Positions 49,426-58,142 of a stretch of DNA of 64,000 nucleotides are shown piece by piece (the first letter of the stretch is position 1; every line of letters starts with the position of its first letter). The notes under the pieces are model-generated. The model made no database searches. It worked only from the letters and a program-made list of their open reading frames with translations, and was not told where the DNA came from. This stretch comes from CAWAYR01 sp050250875. Lineage in GTDB: Bacteria > Acidobacteriota > Vicinamibacteria > Vicinamibacterales > UBA2999. The stretch lies in NCBI GenBank assembly GCA_050250875.1, contig JBFWNV010000005.1, forward strand, positions 182,116-246,115. Direction: 5' to 3'. A program made the position numbers and the translations under genes.

Positions 49426-49818
49426 ATGAAAGCGTCTCGAGCGGTCGCGCGCACGGTGGACGACTACATCGCCGCCCAGCCCAAGGCGGTGCAGACGCGC
49501 CTGCGCGCCATCCGCCGGGCGGTCCGCAAGGCCGCACCCGGCGTCGAAGAGCGCATCAGCTACCAGATTCCGGCCTTCAAGCTCGACGGCCAGTATCTGA
49601 TCTACGTCGCGGCGTTCAAGGCGCACCTGGGCGTGTATCCGGCGCCCACGGGCGACGCGACCTTCGCCGCCGCGGCGGCGAAGCACCGATCCGGCAAGGC
49701 CACGCTGCAGTTCCCGCACGACGAGCCATTGCCGCTCGATCTGCTCGACGCCGTGCTGCGGTTCCGCAAGCGCGAGTTGCTCGACCGGGCCACGGCCAAG
49801 GGCGCCAGGCGGCGATGA
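49426..49818 (+). CDS. DUF1801 protein
   Basis: A 130-residue protein: VDDYIAAQPKAVQTRLRAIRRAVRKAAPGVEERISYQIPAFKLDGQYLIYVAAFKAHLGVYP (shown in part) is the DUF1801/YdhG-like domain with its conserved aromatic core. CACAAT lies 7 bases before ATG 49426. It overlaps the next gene by 4 bases. Function unknown. Confidence 0.88.
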   Translation: MKASRAVARTVDDYIAAQPKAVQTRLRAIRRAVRKAAPGVEERISYQIPAFKLDGQYLIYVAAFKAHLGVYPAPTGDATFAAAAAKHRSGKATLQFPHDEPLPLDLLDAVLRFRKRELLDRATAKGARRR

Positions 49819-50396
49819 TCCTCACGGCGCCCGAGCTGGAGGCGATCGCCGCCGGGGCGATGCCCTGTGCGTTTCGCCGCTGGCGGCGGCCGACCGTGAG
49901 GACCGGCGGCACGCTGCTCACGCCGATCGGCCGGCTCGACATCCGCGAGGTCGTGGCCGTCGAGGCCGAGGCGATCACCGACGCCGAGGCCCGGCGCGCC
50001 GGGCACGCCTCGCGCGCGGCCCTGATCGAGGCGCTGCGCCGCTGGCCCGACGGCACGCTCTACCGGATCACGTTCGGCGCGATCGGCGCGGACCCGCGGG
50101 TGGCCCTGCGCGCCGAGGCCCCCGACGCGCGCGAGGCGGCCGTCGTGCGGGCCACGCTCGCCCGGCTCGACGCCGCCGCGCCGGGCGGCGCGTGGACGCG
50201 GCGCACGCTCGAGGCGATCCGCGATCACCCCGGCCTTCGCGCCGCCGATCTGTGCCGGCGGGTGGGGCAGGAGCGGCTGCCGTTCAAGGCGAACGTCCGC
50301 AAGCTCAAGGCGCTCGGGCTCACCGAAAGCCTCGAGGTCGGCTACCGCCTGTCGCCGCGCGGCGCCGCGCTGCTGTCGGCCTGGGGCGACGACTGA
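49815..50396 (+). CDS. ASCH-like domain protein with C-terminal winged helix
   Basis: A 193-residue protein. Residues ~1-100 (LTAPELEAIAAGAMPCAFRRWRRPTVRTGGTLLTPIGRLDI ... LYRITFGAIG, shown in part) look like an ASCH/PUA-type RNA-binding barrel. Residues ~125-190 (TRRTLEAIRDHPGLRAADLCRRVGQERLPFKANVRKLKALGL) resemble a winged helix-turn-helix. The fusion suggests a nucleic-acid-binding regulator. It is coupled to the DUF1801 gene. Confidence 0.72.
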   Translation: MILTAPELEAIAAGAMPCAFRRWRRPTVRTGGTLLTPIGRLDIREVVAVEAEAITDAEARRAGHASRAALIEALRRWPDGTLYRITFGAIGADPRVALRAEAPDAREAAVVRATLARLDAAAPGGAWTRRTLEAIRDHPGLRAADLCRRVGQERLPFKANVRKLKALGLTESLEVGYRLSPRGAALLSAWGDD

Positions 50397-50475
50397 CGCG
50401 TAACCGGCGCGACCCCGCCGGCATCTCAGCGGGCGAGCCCGCGCTCGGGCCTCAACCGGCCGGGAGGAGACCGTC

Positions 50476-51285
50476 ATGACGCTGCCCGCCTATGCCAACA
50501 ATCAGCAAAGCTTTCCCGCGATGTACGAACGATTGCTCGTCGGGCCGCTGTTCCGGCCGTGGGCCGAGGACCTGATCGGCCGGCTGCAGCCCACGCCGGG
50601 CGAGCAGGTGCTCGACATCGCCTGTGGCACCGGCATCGTCGCCCGGCTGGCCCACGAGCGGGTGGGACCGAGCGGCCGTGTCGTCGGCGTGGACGTCAGT
50701 CCGGCGATGCTCGAGGTGGCGCGTGCGGTGGCGCCGGCGATCGCCTGGCGCGAGGGCAGCGCCCTCGACCTGCCACTGGCGACGGAGGAGCGGTTCGACG
50801 TCGTCACCTGCCAGCAGGGCCTGCAGTTCTTCCCGGACCGCGCCGCCGCGGCGGCCCAGATGCGCCGGGCCCTCGCCCCCGGCGGCCGGCTCGGCGTCGC
50901 CACGTGGCGCCCGGCCGGCGAGATCCCGATGTTCCACGCCCTGCAGGGCATCGCCGAGCGGCACCTCGGCCCGGTGGCCGACCAGCGCCACGCCTTCGGC
51001 GATGGCGAGGCGCTGGACGCCCTGCTGCGCGGGGCGGGTCTCGACGACGTACGCGTCGAGACGGTCACGCGGACCCTGCGCTTCGACGACGGGGCGACCT
51101 TCGTGCGGATGAACACGATGGCCCTGGTCGGCATGTCGGCGGCCGGCAAGACGATGGACGACGCGGCTCGCGCCGCCGTGGTCAACGCCATCGTCGCCGA
51201 CAGTGCCGAGGTCCTGCGCGGGTTCGCCGACGGTTCCGCCGTCGTGTTCGCCATCAGCAGCAACGTCGCGACGGCGCGGGCGTAG
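50476..51285 (+). CDS. Class I SAM-dependent methyltransferase (UbiE/COQ5-like)
   Basis: A 269-residue protein with motif I (VLDIACGTGIVARLAHERVG), motif II acid (VVGVDVSPAMLEVAR), EGSALDLPLATEERFDVVTCQQGLQFFPDRAAA and a C-terminal cap. This is the methyltransferase type 11 layout. AGGAGA precedes ATG 50476 by about 7 bases. Substrate unknown. Confidence 0.9.
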   Translation: MTLPAYANNQQSFPAMYERLLVGPLFRPWAEDLIGRLQPTPGEQVLDIACGTGIVARLAHERVGPSGRVVGVDVSPAMLEVARAVAPAIAWREGSALDLPLATEERFDVVTCQQGLQFFPDRAAAAAQMRRALAPGGRLGVATWRPAGEIPMFHALQGIAERHLGPVADQRHAFGDGEALDALLRGAGLDDVRVETVTRTLRFDDGATFVRMNTMALVGMSAAGKTMDDAARAAVVNAIVADSAEVLRGFADGSAVVFAISSNVATARA

Positions 51286-51321
51286 AATGGGCGGTCTCGT
51301 CCGCTCCCCGAGGAGGGTTCC

Positions 51322-51606
51322 ATGCTGATCGTCCGCGAAGTGTTCACCGCCAGGCCGGGCCAAGCCTCGAAGCTGGCGTCGATGATGAAGGCCGCCAACG
51401 CCGCGTATCCGGCGATGAAGGCACGGGTGCTCACCGACTACGCGGCCGCGTTCAACACCGTGGTGATGGAGGTCGAAGTGGCCGACATGGCCGAGTTCGA
51501 CCGCCACATGCACGAGTACCGCACCAACGCCGCGCTGCGCGAGTCGCTGAAGGGCTACACCGACCTGTATCTGACCGGCCGGCGCGAAGTGTTCCAGGTC
51601 GTCTGA
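51322..51606 (+). CDS. Dimeric alpha/beta-barrel (NIPSNAP/ABM-like) protein
   Basis: A 94-residue protein: MLIVREVFTARPGQASKLASMMKAAN, TVVMEVEVADMAEFDRHMHEY, a single ferredoxin-like domain of the dimeric alpha/beta-barrel group. A very clear ribosome site (AGGAGG) lies 6 bases before ATG 51322; TAGAAT at 51284-51289 is a likely -10. Function unknown. Confidence 0.82.
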   Translation: MLIVREVFTARPGQASKLASMMKAANAAYPAMKARVLTDYAAAFNTVVMEVEVADMAEFDRHMHEYRTNAALRESLKGYTDLYLTGRREVFQVV

Positions 51607-51638
51607 CGGCGCGCGCGGCGCGGCGGGACGGCGGCGTA

Positions 51639-53372
51639 CTACCCGAGCGTCGCGGGCTGGGCGGTGCGCGCCGCGAACACCCGCCAGGTCTGATCGTCGC
51701 CTTCGAGCGCCCGCGTGCCGCGATCTTCGAACGCCAGGCCGGCGCCGGCCACCAGGTCTTTCACGGTGCGCGAGACCAGCACCTCGCCCGCGGCGGCCTG
51801 GCCGGCCAGGGCCGACGCCATCGCCACCGCCGGGCCGTGCAGGGTGGCGCCATCGTCCACGCACTCGCCGGTGTGCAGTCCGCTCGACGCCGCCAGACCG
51901 TAACGGGAGGCGACGGCGGCGAGCGACACGGCACAGCGGATGGCCCGCGCCGGGCCGTCGAACGCGGCGGTCAACCCGTCGGCCGTCACACCGAGCCAGC
52001 GGCCGCGGAACCACTCGATCTCCCGCCGGGCGTGCGCCGCGAAGGCCTCGGCGGCCGCGGCGGCGCCCGGCAGCGGCGTCACCCGGGCGCTGAGGAGCGT
52101 CGCCAGGACGCGGTCGGCCGTCGCCTCGTGCGGCAGGCGGGCGAGGAACGGCTCGATGGCGTCGAGCAGCGCGTCCTGGTCGCCGACGAAGGGCAGATGG
52201 TCGTCGCCGGGAAACTCCAGGAACGTGGCGCCGGGGATCTGCGCCGCGACATAGCGGCCCTCTTCCACCTTCAGGCACCGGTCGTCGGTGCGATGCAGCA
52301 CGAGCGTCGGGACGCGAATCGCCGGCAGCACGTGGCGGACGTCGATCTCGGCGTTCATCCGGGTGAGCGTCAGCGCCGCGCCCGGACTCGCGCCCATGCG
52401 CAGGTAGGTGCTCCACCACTCGCGGAACGCGGGGTCGTCGGCGCGGCTCGGTGCCCGCGCCTCGATGCCCACCGGGCCGCCCCAGCCGGTGCGGATGGCG
52501 TCGAGGAACCGTTCGCGTTCGGCGCGGGTCGGGCCCCACGGGTAGTCGGCGGCCCACAGCCGCTTGGCGTAGGTGCCGATCATCACCAGGGCGAGCGTGC
52601 GCGACGGATAGGTGGTCGCGAAGAGGCTGCAGAGCGGGCCGCCCTCGGAGACGCCCATCAGCGCGGCGCGCTCCGACCCGACGGCCTCCATCACCGCGCG
52701 CACGTCGTCCATGCGCTGTTCGAGCGTCGGCAGATCGCTGACCCGGTCCGACAGGCCGGTGCCGCGCTTGTCGAACAGGATGAGGCGCGAGAACGACGCC
52801 AGACGGGTCAGGAAGCTCGCGAACGACGGCTCGCGCCAGAAGTAGTCGAGGTGCGAGACCCAGCCCATCACGAAGACCAGGTCGATCGGGCCGTCGCCGA
52901 GCACCTGGTAGGCGATGCTCACGTCGCCGCTGCGGGCGTAGCGCGTCGGCGGCGGTGTCAGCTCGGCCGCTGGAACGGCGCCGAGTGCGCGGCCGCCCGG
53001 CGCGGCCGGCGGCGCCGGCTGCACCAACGGAGCGTCGGCGTGCGGCGACGTCGTCACGGTGACCGGCGCCACGAAGCGGTAGCCGCGGCGATGCGCGGTC
53101 TGGATGTACGCCGGGGTGAGCGGGTCGTCGCCCAGGGCCTTGCGGATCTCGCGGATGCAGACCTTGAGTGCGGCGTCGCCGACGAAGACGCCCGGCCACA
53201 CCACGTCGAGGAACTCCTCCTTGGTCACCAGCCGGCCGGCGTGGGCGGCCAGCAGGTGCAGCACGCTGAAGGCCTTCGGCGTGAGCGCCACCGGCGTGCC
53301 GTCACGTTCGAGCGTCGCGTTGCGGACGTCGAGACGGAACGGCCCGAAGGTCAGGGTGGGAGCGTCGGTCAT
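51639..53372 (-). CDS. Three-domain regulator: winged helix, alpha/beta hydrolase, cyclase-like domain
   Basis: A 577-residue cytoplasmic protein. Residues ~1-100 form an OmpR/CadC-type winged helix (LTPKAFSVLHLLAAHAGRLVTKEEFLDVVWPGV ... RGYRFV, shown in part). Residues ~140-400 form an alpha/beta hydrolase with nucleophile elbow GVSEGG, DKRGTGLSD, the acid near LVLHRTDDRC and His in GDDHLPF. Residues ~420-577 resemble a class III cyclase domain (SSGLHTGECVDDG, VAMASALAGQAAAGEVLVSRTVKDL). The combination suggests a transcription factor sensing a hydrolase ligand. ATG 53372 removes a weak 14-residue extension. Confidence 0.88.
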   Translation of the reverse strand: MTDAPTLTFGPFRLDVRNATLERDGTPVALTPKAFSVLHLLAAHAGRLVTKEEFLDVVWPGVFVGDAALKVCIREIRKALGDDPLTPAYIQTAHRRGYRFVAPVTVTTSPHADAPLVQPAPPAAPGGRALGAVPAAELTPPPTRYARSGDVSIAYQVLGDGPIDLVFVMGWVSHLDYFWREPSFASFLTRLASFSRLILFDKRGTGLSDRVSDLPTLEQRMDDVRAVMEAVGSERAALMGVSEGGPLCSLFATTYPSRTLALVMIGTYAKRLWAADYPWGPTRAERERFLDAIRTGWGGPVGIEARAPSRADDPAFREWWSTYLRMGASPGAALTLTRMNAEIDVRHVLPAIRVPTLVLHRTDDRCLKVEEGRYVAAQIPGATFLEFPGDDHLPFVGDQDALLDAIEPFLARLPHEATADRVLATLLSARVTPLPGAAAAAEAFAAHARREIEWFRGRWLGVTADGLTAAFDGPARAIRCAVSLAAVASRYGLAASSGLHTGECVDDGATLHGPAVAMASALAGQAAAGEVLVSRTVKDLVAGAGLAFEDRGTRALEGDDQTWRVFAARTAQPATLG

Positions 53373-53453
53373 GCGGCCGCGGGGCCGCCCGACGTGCGCG
53401 GCCTCGGTCGGCAATCTACCTCATGTCGGCGACGGCGGTGTGTCGCGCGGCGC

Positions 53454-53684
53454 TCACTCGTCGGCCGCCGCGTGCCGCAGCCGATCGCTTTCGGCGCGCA
53501 GCAGCTCCACCAGCTCATCCGCGGAGTCGAAATGCGACGCCTGACCCGTCGCGGCATGGGTGAGCCGGCCGGCCAGCGTCCGGGGTGCGGCCGGCACGTC
53601 GCGCAGCTGCACGGTGAACACCCGGCTGAGCTCCGCCGGGTCGAAGGGGCGGGGGTCCTGCGAGCGATTCGAGGGGGAGGACAT
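53454..53684 (-). CDS. Small hypothetical protein
   Basis: A 76-residue acidic protein without a leader (PRPFDPAELSRVFTVQLRDVPAAPRTLAGRLTHAATG, shown in part) and with no recognised motif. It ends in a charged helix (ADELVELLRAESDRLRHAA). It follows the STAS-domain gene by 10 bases on the same strand, so the two may work together. Confidence 0.55.
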   Translation of the reverse strand: MSSPSNRSQDPRPFDPAELSRVFTVQLRDVPAAPRTLAGRLTHAATGQASHFDSADELVELLRAESDRLRHAAADE

Positions 53685-53694
53685 GAGGACGCGC

Positions 53695-54102
53695 CTATGC
53701 GCAGCGGCAGAGCGCGTCGAATCCGGTGCCCGGCAGGGAACCCCGTTCCGTGCCGGGCACCAGGGGAGTCGGGAGGCCGAAGACGGTCTCGAGCCGGAAC
53801 AGCTGCAGCACGCGGCGCACCCGCGGCGCCGCCGCGGCGATGGTCACCGGCACGCCGTGGCGCGCCGCGCTCTGCCGCAGCCGCAGCAGCGCGCCGACGC
53901 CGCCGGCGTCGATGGCCGTCACGCCGGCCAGATCCACCACGACCCGCGCCGCGCCGCGCCAGTCGCGCGCCGTGTGCCACGCCGGGTGGCCGGCGCCGAC
54001 GCCTGCCACCAGGCGGCCCGACGCCTTCAGCGCCGTCACGCCGGCCGAGTGCCGGCCCTCGACGCCGAACGCCGGCGCCGCCGAATCGATCCCCGTCTCC
54101 AT
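53695..54102 (-). CDS. STAS-domain protein (anti-sigma-factor antagonist type)
   Basis: A 135-residue protein with the STAS fold: TALKASGRL, ARVVVDLAGVTAIDAGGVGALLRLRQSAARHGVPVTIAAAAPRVRRVLQLFRLETVF (shown in part). The usual phospho-Ser lies in a D-S-(A/S)-G motif; here the motif reads IDAGG, so Ser is replaced by Ala and phospho-control by an anti-sigma kinase is unlikely. There is no such kinase nearby. Confidence 0.82.
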   Translation of the reverse strand: METGIDSAAPAFGVEGRHSAGVTALKASGRLVAGVGAGHPAWHTARDWRGAARVVVDLAGVTAIDAGGVGALLRLRQSAARHGVPVTIAAAAPRVRRVLQLFRLETVFGLPTPLVPGTERGSLPGTGFDALCRCA

Positions 54103-54126
54103 GACTCCCGTGTCCTTCCTTGGATC

Positions 54127-54155
54127 GGGGACAGTCCCGGACTACGGGAGCGTCC
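54127..54155. repeat. GGGGACAGTCCC-type palindromes
   Basis: GGGGACAGTCCC at 54127-54138 and an imperfect relative GGGAGCGTCCC follow each other between the alpha/beta-hydrolase gene's 3' end and the STAS gene's 5' side. Same kind as at 15027-15072. Confidence 0.55.
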
Positions 54156-54996
54156 CCCTGTTAGCGCTGTCGCCAGGCAGTCCGGCGACGAACCGCGCGA
54201 TGTCTCCGGCCACCCGCGCCGGGTCCTCCCAGTGCATGGCGTGGCCATGGCCCTCGTAGTCGAGCACCGTCGCGCCCGGGATGCTCGCCGCCAGGCGATC
54301 GCGAGCGGCGCGATCGACGAACGCGTCCTTGTCGGCCCACAGGACGAGCGTCGGAACCGTGACCTGACGCCCTGCGGCCGCCACCTCGTTGTCGAGGAAG
54401 CCTCGAAAGGCCGCCTGCCACACCCGCGCCGGCACCTTGAGGCTCTCGGCGACGAAGGTGTCGAGCTGGCCGGCCGGAATCGGCCGGGCCAGCGTGCTCT
54501 CCTGGAACTCGCGCGCGAACGCCGGCGCCACCGGGTCGGTGAGATCGGCCAGCGCCTCGTCCCACATCGCCTGGATGCCAGCATGCCCCTTCAGCGACGC
54601 GAACGTGCCGATCAGCACCAGGCCGCGCGTGCGCGCCGGGTAGTCGAGCGCGAAGCGCTGCGCCACGAGTCCACCCATCGAGTGGCCGACGACGACCGCC
54701 TGCGCGATCCCCTTCGCCTCGAGGAGGGCGGCGAGGTCGGCGGCGAAGTCGCCGTAGGCGTAACCGCGGTCCGGCCGCGTCGAGTCGCCGTGTCCCCGCA
54801 GCGAGACCGCGATCGCGCGCACCGACGCCGGCATCAGCGGCAGCAGGTGCTCGAACGACCGCCACGAGTCGGTGACGCCGTGCAGGAAGACGACGGGCAC
54901 GCCGTCGGCGGGCCCGCGCTCCACGTACTCCAGGGTGACGCCGGTGGCGAGGGTCAGCCTCGCCACCGTCACCGCCGTGGCCACCGCCAGGCTCAT
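54142..54996 (-). CDS. Alpha/beta-hydrolase
   Basis: A 284-residue protein: VVFLHGVTDSWRSFEHLLP (oxyanion), nucleophile elbow VVGHSMGGLVAQRFAL, acid in LVLWADKDAFVD and His in GHGHAMHWEDP. This is the epoxide-hydrolase/haloperoxidase-like branch. The start overlaps the TPR gene's stop by 4 bases (ATGA), so it is the second gene of an operon. A weak hydrophobic N-terminus (SLAVATAVTVARLTLATGV) is not a clear signal peptide. Confidence 0.88.
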   Translation of the reverse strand: MSLAVATAVTVARLTLATGVTLEYVERGPADGVPVVFLHGVTDSWRSFEHLLPLMPASVRAIAVSLRGHGDSTRPDRGYAYGDFAADLAALLEAKGIAQAVVVGHSMGGLVAQRFALDYPARTRGLVLIGTFASLKGHAGIQAMWDEALADLTDPVAPAFAREFQESTLARPIPAGQLDTFVAESLKVPARVWQAAFRGFLDNEVAAAGRQVTVPTLVLWADKDAFVDRAARDRLAASIPGATVLDYEGHGHAMHWEDPARVAGDIARFVAGLPGDSANRGTLP

Positions 54997-56741
54997 CGCG
55001 GCGCCCCGGCGGCCGCCGTTGCCATCGGCGCCCGCCCGAACCGCGATGCCGTCAGCGTGACGTCGGCGCGGGCCAGCGCGGCCTGGCGGCGGGCCTCGAC
55101 GATCTCGGCCTGGCCGTCCTTCTTCTGCGCGCGCAGCGCCTGCACCAGCCCGGTCAGCGCCCAGCCGTTCTCGCGGTTGCGCTTGAGGTCCTCCCAGTAG
55201 ACGGTCTCGGCCTCGCCCGGCCGCCCGGCCTCGAGCAGCACCGCGCCCAGGGCGTGACGCACCGGGAAGGCCCACTCGGACGGCTCGGTGTAGACCAGCG
55301 CGTCCTCGAGCCGCACCCCGCGCTCGAGGTGCGCCACGGCCTTGTCGAAGTCGCCCTTGGCTGCCGCGATCTCGCCGGCCAGCACCTCGGGCGCGATGCC
55401 GAGAATCGCCCGGCCCGTGTTCGGCGAGAACAGCGGGTTGTCGAGTGATGGGTGAGCGAGCAGCGGCTGCAGGGCGGCCAGCGCCCGCTCGGCTTCGACG
55501 GTCTTGCCCGTGGCGACCAGCGCCATGCCGCGCGCGAAGTGCCACGTGCCGGTGAGGAACACGTTGGTGTCGGGCGGCGCCGGTTCCTGGAGGATGTCGT
55601 CCCAGCGGCCGAACCGCACGTTGGCCCAGTAGGGCACCACGCGGAAGCCGGCCGTGAGCGGCATCTCGGCCAGCACCGTGTCGGGAATCTTCGCCGCCAC
55701 CTTCTTCGCCGAGTCGATGGCGATGGCCGACTGCCCGTCGAAGGTCGCCGCGAACCACAGGAAGTGGATGTTGTGCGGGTAGTAGGCCATCGGATACAGG
55801 CCCTGCGCCCGGCACTGCGTGATGTAGTCCTCGTCGGCGAGGATGGCCAGCTGGTTGCTCTTCATCGCATCGGCGTAGCGGCCGACGCGCTGGTAGATGT
55901 GCGAGGCCATGTGCACCATGTGGCCGGCCGCCGGCATCAGCGGCATCAGCAGGTCGGCGGCCTTCTCGGCCCGCTCGGGCGTGGTCGTCGGCTCGAGCAG
56001 GTGGATGAGCATGTGCAGCGCGCCGGGGTGCTTCGGATTGCGGCGCAGCACGTCTTCGGTGAGGGCGACGATCTCGGTGGTGCCCTCGTGCGGCCGGCCG
56101 TCGGGCATCCAGTAGCCCCACGGGCGCAGGTCCATCATCGACTCAACGTAGAGCATGGCGATGTCGAGGTCGGCGGGGAACTGCTTGTGCACCTCGCGCA
56201 TCGCGTCGGCGTAGGCCTTGTCGTTGGCGACGCGGTGGTCGGCGCTGCCCGAATAGCGCCTGGCGAGCGCGTCGATGAGCGCCCGCTCACGCGGCGCGGC
56301 CCGGCCCTTGAGCGACTGCGCCTTCTGAATCAGCTCGTAGGCGTGCGGCTCTTCGTTGGGCTCCATCACCGCGTTGATGTTCGGCCCGAGCACCAGCGCC
56401 TGGCCCCAGTAGGCGATCGCCAGGGTCGGATCGAGCCGCGCCGCCTCGCGGAACGCCCGCCGCGCCTCGGCGTGGTTGAAGGCGTAGGCGAGGTTGAGGC
56501 CCTGGTTGACGAAGCGCTGCGCGTCGGCGCGCTTCGTGCTCACCGGAAAGGTATGGGTGCCCAGGTTCTGCAGCCGTGGCGCCAGTTCGCCGTTGGGGCC
56601 TGGCTGGCTGGCCTGGGGGGCGACTTCGTAGTGCTTGTGGGTGGCGGCGGCCGGCTGGGTGCCCTGCGCCGCGGCCCAGGGACCACTCACCACGGAGACG
56701 ACGCCGGCGACGAGTGCGATCCGCGGGATCTTCACGAACAT
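54993..56741 (-). CDS. Exported TPR-repeat protein
   Basis: A 582-residue protein from ATG 56741, with GGAGGGCAG shortly ahead as ribosome site. Signal peptide IALVAGVVSVVSGPWAAAQG. The body is tetratricopeptide-like: AFNHAEARRAFREAARLDPTLAIAYWGQALVLGP, DVLRRNPKHPGALHMLIHLLE, AAAKGDFDKAVAHLERGV. Helical pairs continue to the end. It resembles large periplasmic TPR proteins common in Acidobacteriota. Coupled to the hydrolase gene. Confidence 0.9.
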   Translation of the reverse strand: MFVKIPRIALVAGVVSVVSGPWAAAQGTQPAAATHKHYEVAPQASQPGPNGELAPRLQNLGTHTFPVSTKRADAQRFVNQGLNLAYAFNHAEARRAFREAARLDPTLAIAYWGQALVLGPNINAVMEPNEEPHAYELIQKAQSLKGRAAPRERALIDALARRYSGSADHRVANDKAYADAMREVHKQFPADLDIAMLYVESMMDLRPWGYWMPDGRPHEGTTEIVALTEDVLRRNPKHPGALHMLIHLLEPTTTPERAEKAADLLMPLMPAAGHMVHMASHIYQRVGRYADAMKSNQLAILADEDYITQCRAQGLYPMAYYPHNIHFLWFAATFDGQSAIAIDSAKKVAAKIPDTVLAEMPLTAGFRVVPYWANVRFGRWDDILQEPAPPDTNVFLTGTWHFARGMALVATGKTVEAERALAALQPLLAHPSLDNPLFSPNTGRAILGIAPEVLAGEIAAAKGDFDKAVAHLERGVRLEDALVYTEPSEWAFPVRHALGAVLLEAGRPGEAETVYWEDLKRNRENGWALTGLVQALRAQKKDGQAEIVEARRQAALARADVTLTASRFGRAPMATAAAGAPR

Positions 56742-56841
56742 GACCTGCCCTCCTGATACGTGCATCGAATGTCCGGGGACGACTGACTGTAGGCCGCCGC
56801 CCCCGGCCGATTCATGAGGAAATGGTTAGAAGCTGAGATGA

Positions 56842-57897
56842 CTACGGTTCGGTGTTGGATACGACCGTCCAGCGGACGGCCGTGCGGCGCCGCGACCCGT
56901 CGGCGAACGCCGCTTCCACCTGCAGCACGTGCTCCCCGGCGCCGAGCAGGTTGCCCGGCAGCGGGCAGCGGAAGCTGTAGCCCGCGCCGCCGGTGAGGGT
57001 GCCGCCGCGGATGCAGCCGAGGAAGAACCCGGTCACGTCGGCGCCGTCGTAGAGGAACCGGCCCGACACGATGGGCGACGCCCACGGGGCCAGGGCGACC
57101 ACCAGGTCGAAGCGGCCGGTGCGGAACAGCGTCGTCGAGCCCGGCGACAGGGTGAGCCCGGCGGTGGCCACCGGCTCGGCGTAGACGAAGTCGTCCATCG
57201 CCACCACGTCCACAGCGCCGGTCTCGTCGGCGCCGAGCGCGGTGTTGCCGCTCACGATCCGCACCCGGCCCACGACCTCGCCGGCATTGAACGACACCCC
57301 CAGGAACGACAGCGTCTCGTTGCCGGCGCCGGCCGGCACCGCGCGCTCGTAGAGCAGGGCGCCGTCGGGCGTGTAGAAGAGCAGCCGGGTGCCGGCGGCG
57401 GCATCCACGTCGGTGAACACCGCGCCGAAGCCGGTGACGCCGGCCGCGACATCGACGTTGCCGGGCACATGGAACACCACGTCGAGTTCGTTGCTGCCCA
57501 GGACCGCGAACAACCGCGGGCTGCTGAACGTGGTGAACAGCGCCGGATAGGTCGCGTTGGTCTCGCCGAACTCGGGCGACGGCAGCCCGCTCAGCGCGAA
57601 GCCGGTGCCGGTCGTCACGAACTTGGCGCCGCGGGCACTGAACCGCGTGCTCGGCACCGGGTCGAGGGCGAGCGGGGCGCCGGCGCCGCCGCCGTCCCAG
57701 TTGATCTCGCGCCGGCCGCCCGGCTGGGTGCCAGCGGCGTTGCCGTTGTTGGCGCCGCCGAGGTCGGCGCGGAACTGGTCCACCGCCGCCTGAATCGCCG
57801 CCGCGTTGGCGCCGGCTGCTTCGCGCACGACCGGGCCGGCCATCGCCGGGGCCGCGCTCAGTACTCCCGCCATCACACATACCGCCAGGGTCTTCAT
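56842..57897 (-). CDS. Secreted beta-rich protein of unknown function
   Basis: A 351-residue protein from ATG 57897 with a signal peptide (MKTLAVCVMAGVLSAAPAMAG). The body has strands with a lectin-like, jelly-roll flavour (VTGFGAVFTDVDAAAGTRLLFYTPDGALLYERAVPAG, VDVVAMDDFVYAEP), as in the surface domains of PEP-CTERM-type proteins, then an Ig-like end (GEHVLQVEAAFADGSRRRTAVRWTVV). No PEP-CTERM anchor is present. Probably secreted or surface-bound. Confidence 0.8.
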   Translation of the reverse strand: MKTLAVCVMAGVLSAAPAMAGPVVREAAGANAAAIQAAVDQFRADLGGANNGNAAGTQPGGRREINWDGGGAGAPLALDPVPSTRFSARGAKFVTTGTGFALSGLPSPEFGETNATYPALFTTFSSPRLFAVLGSNELDVVFHVPGNVDVAAGVTGFGAVFTDVDAAAGTRLLFYTPDGALLYERAVPAGAGNETLSFLGVSFNAGEVVGRVRIVSGNTALGADETGAVDVVAMDDFVYAEPVATAGLTLSPGSTTLFRTGRFDLVVALAPWASPIVSGRFLYDGADVTGFFLGCIRGGTLTGGAGYSFRCPLPGNLLGAGEHVLQVEAAFADGSRRRTAVRWTVVSNTEP

Positions 57898-58142
57898 CAC
57901 GTCGATCTCCAGTGCCACAGGGTCGTTGTCGAGTCCGTCCGGCGGAGCGACGTGATCGCGACCATCGCGACCGCCTCAGGGGAGCCCCCGGCCGGGAAGT
58001 GACGGCGCAACGGTAGGTCGCGCGGTCGCGGGCAGTCCTTCGCGTTGGGTATCCGAGCGGTGCAATTTTCGTAAGCGCCGAGCACACCGATTCCTCACCG
58101 GCCGCTCAGGACAGGCGCCGCCGCGGCTTCTACGCTTCCCAC

